DNA from: Gammaproteobacteria bacterium | Lineage (GTDB): Bacteria > Pseudomonadota > Gammaproteobacteria > Xanthomonadales > Marinicellaceae | Assembly: GCA_024280395.1 (NCBI GenBank) | Contig: JAJRQG010000109.1 | Location: forward strand, 1 to 64,000 | Direction of reading: 5' to 3' | Length of the DNA: 64,000 bases | Shown here: positions 61,137-64,000 of the stretch, in pieces | Layout: every line of letters begins with the position of its first letter | Position numbering within the stretch: position 1 is the stretch's first letter | The notes under the pieces: model-generated | Database searches by the model: none | The model's input: only the letters and a program-made list of their open reading frames with translations | What the model was told of the DNA's origin: nothing | Position numbers and translations under genes: made by a program

Positions 61137-62150
61137 ATGAAACCAGTTGATTTTTCAACCAAGTTAATTGATTGGTATGACAAAAACGGAAGAAAAAATT
61201 TGCCTTGGCAGGTGTCAGACTCTTACTGTGTGTGGATTTCTGAAATCATGTTGCAACAAACGCAGGTTAACAGTGTTGTTGGTTACTTCAAAAAATTTAT
61301 CGAACGATTTCCTACCTTAACTTCATTAGCAAAAGCTGAAACAGATGATGTTTTAAGCCTTTGGTCTGGACTGGGTTATTACAATCGCGCTAGAAATATT
61401 CATAAAACGGCTATTGTTTGTTTTGAAAATCACAAAGGTATTTTGCCCAATCAGTTGGATGAATTAATGGCATTACCAGGAATTGGCCGCACAACAGCAG
61501 GTGCTATTCTTTCTTTGTCTGATGACTTGTCTTTTCCTATATTAGATGGCAATGTCAAAAGAGTGGTGAGTCGGGTTTTTACTATTGGGGCGGATAAATC
61601 TTCAGAATTGACAAAAAAACTTTGGTTGAAAGTTGAAAAATTGATGCCAGAAAAAAATGCCAGAAAGTATAATCAAGCATTAATGGATTTGGGGTCGATG
61701 GTATGTAAAAGGACGAAGCCGGATTGTCAACAATGCCCTTTCATTCATGAGTGCAAAGCCTTGAAGAGCAATCAAATTAAGCTCTATCCACAGAAAAATA
61801 AAAAGCCAAAACAACTTGAGAAAACCTTGTATGTACTAATGGTCAAGCGGAATAAAAAAATACTTTTGCAAAAAAGAGACAACAGCAGTATATGGCCTGG
61901 CTTGTGGTTTTTGCCCGTATTTTCAACAAATACAGAATTATCAAACACAATATCTTTACAACATGGTAAAATAATAGAGACTTTTTCCGTGCAGCATATA
62001 TTGACTCACAGGAAATTAACCATCGAGGTCACCGTTGTTCAATTTGGTGCTGAGGATTCAATTGAATCTATAAAAGGACAGTGGCAAGATATTGAGAATA
62101 TTTCCAATCTTCCCCATCCAACAGCATTAAATAAAATAGTTGGTTTTTAG
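61137..62150 (+). CDS. mutY: Adenine DNA glycosylase MutY
   Basis: MutY removes adenine opposite 8-oxoguanine. The 337-residue protein has 'WYDKNGRKNLPWQ', 'WISEIMLQQTQVNSVVGYF', the helix-hairpin-helix 'LMALPGIGRTTAGAILSLSDDLSFPILDGNVKRVVSR' with the catalytic Asp, and the [4Fe-4S] ligands in 'CKRTKPDCQQCPFIHEC'. A C-terminal NUDIX-like domain (~230-337, 'LLQKRDNSSIWPGLWFLP') recognises 8-oxoG. It starts 13 bp after the DUF962 gene, in the same operon. Confidence 0.96.
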   Translation: MKPVDFSTKLIDWYDKNGRKNLPWQVSDSYCVWISEIMLQQTQVNSVVGYFKKFIERFPTLTSLAKAETDDVLSLWSGLGYYNRARNIHKTAIVCFENHKGILPNQLDELMALPGIGRTTAGAILSLSDDLSFPILDGNVKRVVSRVFTIGADKSSELTKKLWLKVEKLMPEKNARKYNQALMDLGSMVCKRTKPDCQQCPFIHECKALKSNQIKLYPQKNKKPKQLEKTLYVLMVKRNKKILLQKRDNSSIWPGLWFLPVFSTNTELSNTISLQHGKIIETFSVQHILTHRKLTIEVTVVQFGAEDSIESIKGQWQDIENISNLPHPTALNKIVGF

Positions 62151-62257
62151 AATTGGTTCATAAATATGTCACTTTTGGCACATGACGAACTGCTTGAAAT
62201 TGAATACAATGTGGCTTAGAGTTTAGAGTTGAACTAATCATTTTAGGAGGAAACACC

Positions 62258-63220
62258 ATGTTAGACAGTCCACAAAATATATTTTTCTTGGTATTGGGTA
62301 TTTTGGCCATTTTAACCATTAAGAATACTTTTAGTTTTGTACCACAAGGCTATCAATATACCATTGAACGGTTTGGTAAATACAAAAAAACATTCGATCC
62401 AGGTTTAGGTATGAAAGTTCCTTGGATTGAAACCATTGGTCGCAAGATAAACATGATGGAACAAGTATTGAACGTTCCTTCTCAAGAAGTGATTACCAAA
62501 GACAATGCAGTTGTAACAGTTGACGGTGTGGTTTTTTATCAAGTATTAAATGCGCCACAAGCCGCTTATGAAGTCAATAATCTAGAATATGCTGTACTGA
62601 ATTTAACCATGACCAATATCCGTACTGTGTTGGGTGGACTGGATTTAGATGAATCCTTGTCCAAACGCGATCAGATTAATCATCGCTTATTGGCGGTGGT
62701 TGATGAAGCGACTTCGCCTTGGGGAATTAAAGTAACACGTATTGAGATTAAAGACATTAAGCCACCACATGATTTGGTACAGTCCATGGCCAGACAAATG
62801 AAAGCAGAGCGTGAAAAACGTGCCGATATTTTGGAAGCAGAAGGCAAAAGACAAGCTGAAATCTTACGCGCAGAAGGTCAGAAAAAAGCACAAGTGCTTT
62901 ATGCGGAAGGCGACAAAGAAGCTGTAATGCTCAATGCTGAAGGCCAGAAAGAAGCGGCTTTTAGAGAAGCCGAAGCCCGCGAAAGATCAGCAGAAGCTGA
63001 AGCTAAAGCGACCCATATGGTATCGAAAGCGATTGATGGTGGTAATATTCAGGCAGTCAATTACTTTGTAGCCACAAAATATTTGGAAGCCTTTGGTAAA
63101 TTTGCTGAGTCTTCCAATACCAAGACCATGATATTGCCGATGGAAGCTACAGGTATTATTGGTTCACTTGCGGGCATCACTGAAATCGCAAAAGATATCA
63201 TGAAAGATGATAAATCTTAG
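62258..63220 (+). CDS. qmcA: SPFH/stomatin-family membrane protein QmcA-like
   Basis: A 320-residue SPFH (band-7) protein with an N-terminal membrane anchor ('[14 protein letters not shown]'), the band-7 domain ('[32 protein letters not shown]', '[32 protein letters not shown]') and an Ala/Glu/Lys-rich coiled coil ('[29 protein letters not shown]') for oligomerisation. These proteins form ring-like scaffolds in the inner membrane. AGGAGG lies just upstream of the ATG. Paired with an NfeD gene 6 bp downstream, as in E. coli qmcA-ybbJ. Confidence 0.94.
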   Translation: MLDSPQNIFFLVLGILAILTIKNTFSFVPQGYQYTIERFGKYKKTFDPGLGMKVPWIETIGRKINMMEQVLNVPSQEVITKDNAVVTVDGVVFYQVLNAPQAAYEVNNLEYAVLNLTMTNIRTVLGGLDLDESLSKRDQINHRLLAVVDEATSPWGIKVTRIEIKDIKPPHDLVQSMARQMKAEREKRADILEAEGKRQAEILRAEGQKKAQVLYAEGDKEAVMLNAEGQKEAAFREAEARERSAEAEAKATHMVSKAIDGGNIQAVNYFVATKYLEAFGKFAESSNTKTMILPMEATGIIGSLAGITEIAKDIMKDDKS

Positions 63221-63226
63221 GAGTCG

Positions 63227-63673
63227 ATGATGGAATGGTTTGAAATATTAACGCCTTGGCATTGGTTAACAGCTGCCGTTATATTGATTGTTATTGAAAT
63301 GATGATGGGTACTTACTTCCTTTTGTGGGTAGGCTTTGCGGCTGCCGCTACAGCATTGGTTCAATGGATGTTTGGTATTGGTTGGCAGGTACAGATGATG
63401 GTGTTTTTTATTTTGTCATTGGTCTCAATTGTTGGTTGGTATTATTATGCCAAAAACAATCCAGAGATAGATACTATGCCACATTTAAATCGCCGCGGAC
63501 ATCAACACATAGGTAGGACATTTAATTTATCAAGAGCCATAGTTAATGGTGTCGGGAAAATCAATGTTAATGACAGTACATGGAAAGTAGAAGGTGAAGA
63601 CTTGCCTGAGGGTGCAAAAGTAAAGGTTGTGGATATTCAAGGAACGACACTAAAAATAGAAAAAGTCGGTTAA
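63227..63673 (+). CDS. NfeD-family membrane protein
   Basis: A 148-residue short-form NfeD protein (YbbJ-like): three hydrophobic segments in the first ~80 residues ('HWLTAAVILIVIEMMMGTYFLLWVGFAAAATALVQWMFGIGW', 'VFFILSLVSIVGWYYY') and a C-terminal OB-fold ('RTFNLSRAIVNGVGKINVNDSTWKVEGEDLPEGAKVKVVDIQGTTLKIEKVG'). It partners the SPFH protein encoded just upstream. The start may be either of two adjacent ATGs (63227 or 63230). Confidence 0.92.
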   Translation: MMEWFEILTPWHWLTAAVILIVIEMMMGTYFLLWVGFAAAATALVQWMFGIGWQVQMMVFFILSLVSIVGWYYYAKNNPEIDTMPHLNRRGHQHIGRTFNLSRAIVNGVGKINVNDSTWKVEGEDLPEGAKVKVVDIQGTTLKIEKVG

Positions 63674-63724
63674 ATACTTCCAAAATTGACTTGTTAAAAA
63701 ATATAAAAATTTATGAGAAATAAT

Positions 63725-64000
63725 ATGAAAAAAAATAGATTAATAACAGCAATGGCACTGATTTTGTCATTAACTTTGGTATCTTGTAGTGATGATAATA
63801 ATGAATCCAATTCACCAGTTGTGAAAAAAGCTGTTTCTGAAGTAGCCACATCAGTTAGCCAGCAATCAGGGCTATTGGACTATATTCCAGCAGAGACGCC
63901 AATTTTGTTTTATTATGTGAATGATCCAAAGTATCCTATTCCGCAAAAGCTTCAAGATAAAATGGGCAAGATATTTAGCAGTGTAGGCGAAATATTCAAA
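63725..64000 (+). CDS. Lipoprotein, N-terminal part, cut by window edge
   Basis: Not in the ORF track because no stop lies in the window. From the ATG at 63725 it reads 'MKKNRLITAMALILSLTLVSC', a lipoprotein signal with lipobox 'LVSC', then 'SDDNNESNSPVVKKAVSEVATSVSQQSGLLDYIPAETPILFYYVNDPKYPIPQKLQDKMGKIF'. An in-frame ATG at 63713 is a weaker alternative. The 'YIPAETPILFYY' opening of the mature domain is like that of envelope proteins with a repeat of this kind, but I cannot name a family. At least 92 residues are visible. Confidence 0.75.
   Translation, partial: MKKNRLITAMALILSLTLVSCSDDNNESNSPVVKKAVSEVATSVSQQSGLLDYIPAETPILFYYVNDPKYPIPQKLQDKMGKIFSSVGEIFK

Overview
This AT-rich, gene-dense window looks like the chromosome of a marine gammaproteobacterium. 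The gammaproteobacterial signals are the metY-rimP-nusA-infB-rbfA-truB order, PlsB, FadE, a FabR/DesT-type regulator, DjlA, TyrR-like and QmcA/NfeD proteins. Several secreted proteins carry a short '[IV]F-x-N-x-F-[ED]' motif, which I associate with Marinicella-like bacteria; that placement is inference from memory, not a database result. I see no prophage, transposase, rRNA or CRISPR array.

Layout. 1-6.1 kb: the end of thiL, then a leftward run of a DUF1801 protein, trmH, a secreted M14 peptidase, xthA and a secreted unknown. 6.2-9.4 kb: fadE and a divergent TetR gene, with two near-identical operator palindromes between them. 9.4-11.4 kb: a GNAT acetyltransferase, a MAPEG gene split by one in-frame stop, ftsB and a membrane LytTR regulator. 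11.6-14.9 kb: a three-gene ABC-2 exporter with translationally coupled junctions. 15.3-18.3 kb: a diguanylate cyclase, a degraded small gene, a small unknown and a YpfJ-type metallopeptidase. 18.7-25.2 kb: a two-gene secreted set resembling polysaccharide-acting proteins, and a large secreted M14 carboxypeptidase. 25.2-30.6 kb: plsB, a lipoprotein and hslVU with a heat-shock-like promoter. 30.7-35.9 kb: a large hybrid sensor kinase with a periplasmic propeller, and a CPA1 antiporter.

36.0-42.1 kb holds initiator tRNA plus rimP-nusA-infB-rbfA-truB, the translation-initiation and transcription-elongation operon; rpsO and pnp do not follow truB. 42.2-45.1 kb: a palindromic repeat, two lipoproteins and umuDC. 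45.1-49.8 kb: methionine gamma-lyase divergent from a TyrR-like regulator with two TyrR-box-like sites between them, then a fused sat-cysC gene. 49.8-54.2 kb: hemH, a GNAT protein and a desB-desC-desT-like acyl desaturation module. 54.3-56.3 kb: a metallo-beta-lactamase-fold protein, a ParDE toxin-antitoxin pair, a small membrane protein and a second copy of the palindromic repeat. 56.4-64 kb: tex, djlA, purC, a DUF962/Mpo1-like gene, mutY, qmcA-nfeD and the start of a lipoprotein gene cut by the window edge.

Most of the window is housekeeping. The points most worth following are regulatory or concern gene decay: paired operators that fit neighbouring regulators (fadE/TetR, TyrR-like, DesT-like, LytTR), a TyrR-like protein that has lost its Walker B acidic residues, the nonsense-split MAPEG gene, the decayed gene near 16.6 kb, a dispersed palindromic repeat, and the recurring FxNxFE motif. 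I do not see a clearly new multi-gene system. The closest candidates are the 18.7-22.4 kb secreted pair and the FxNxFE motif.
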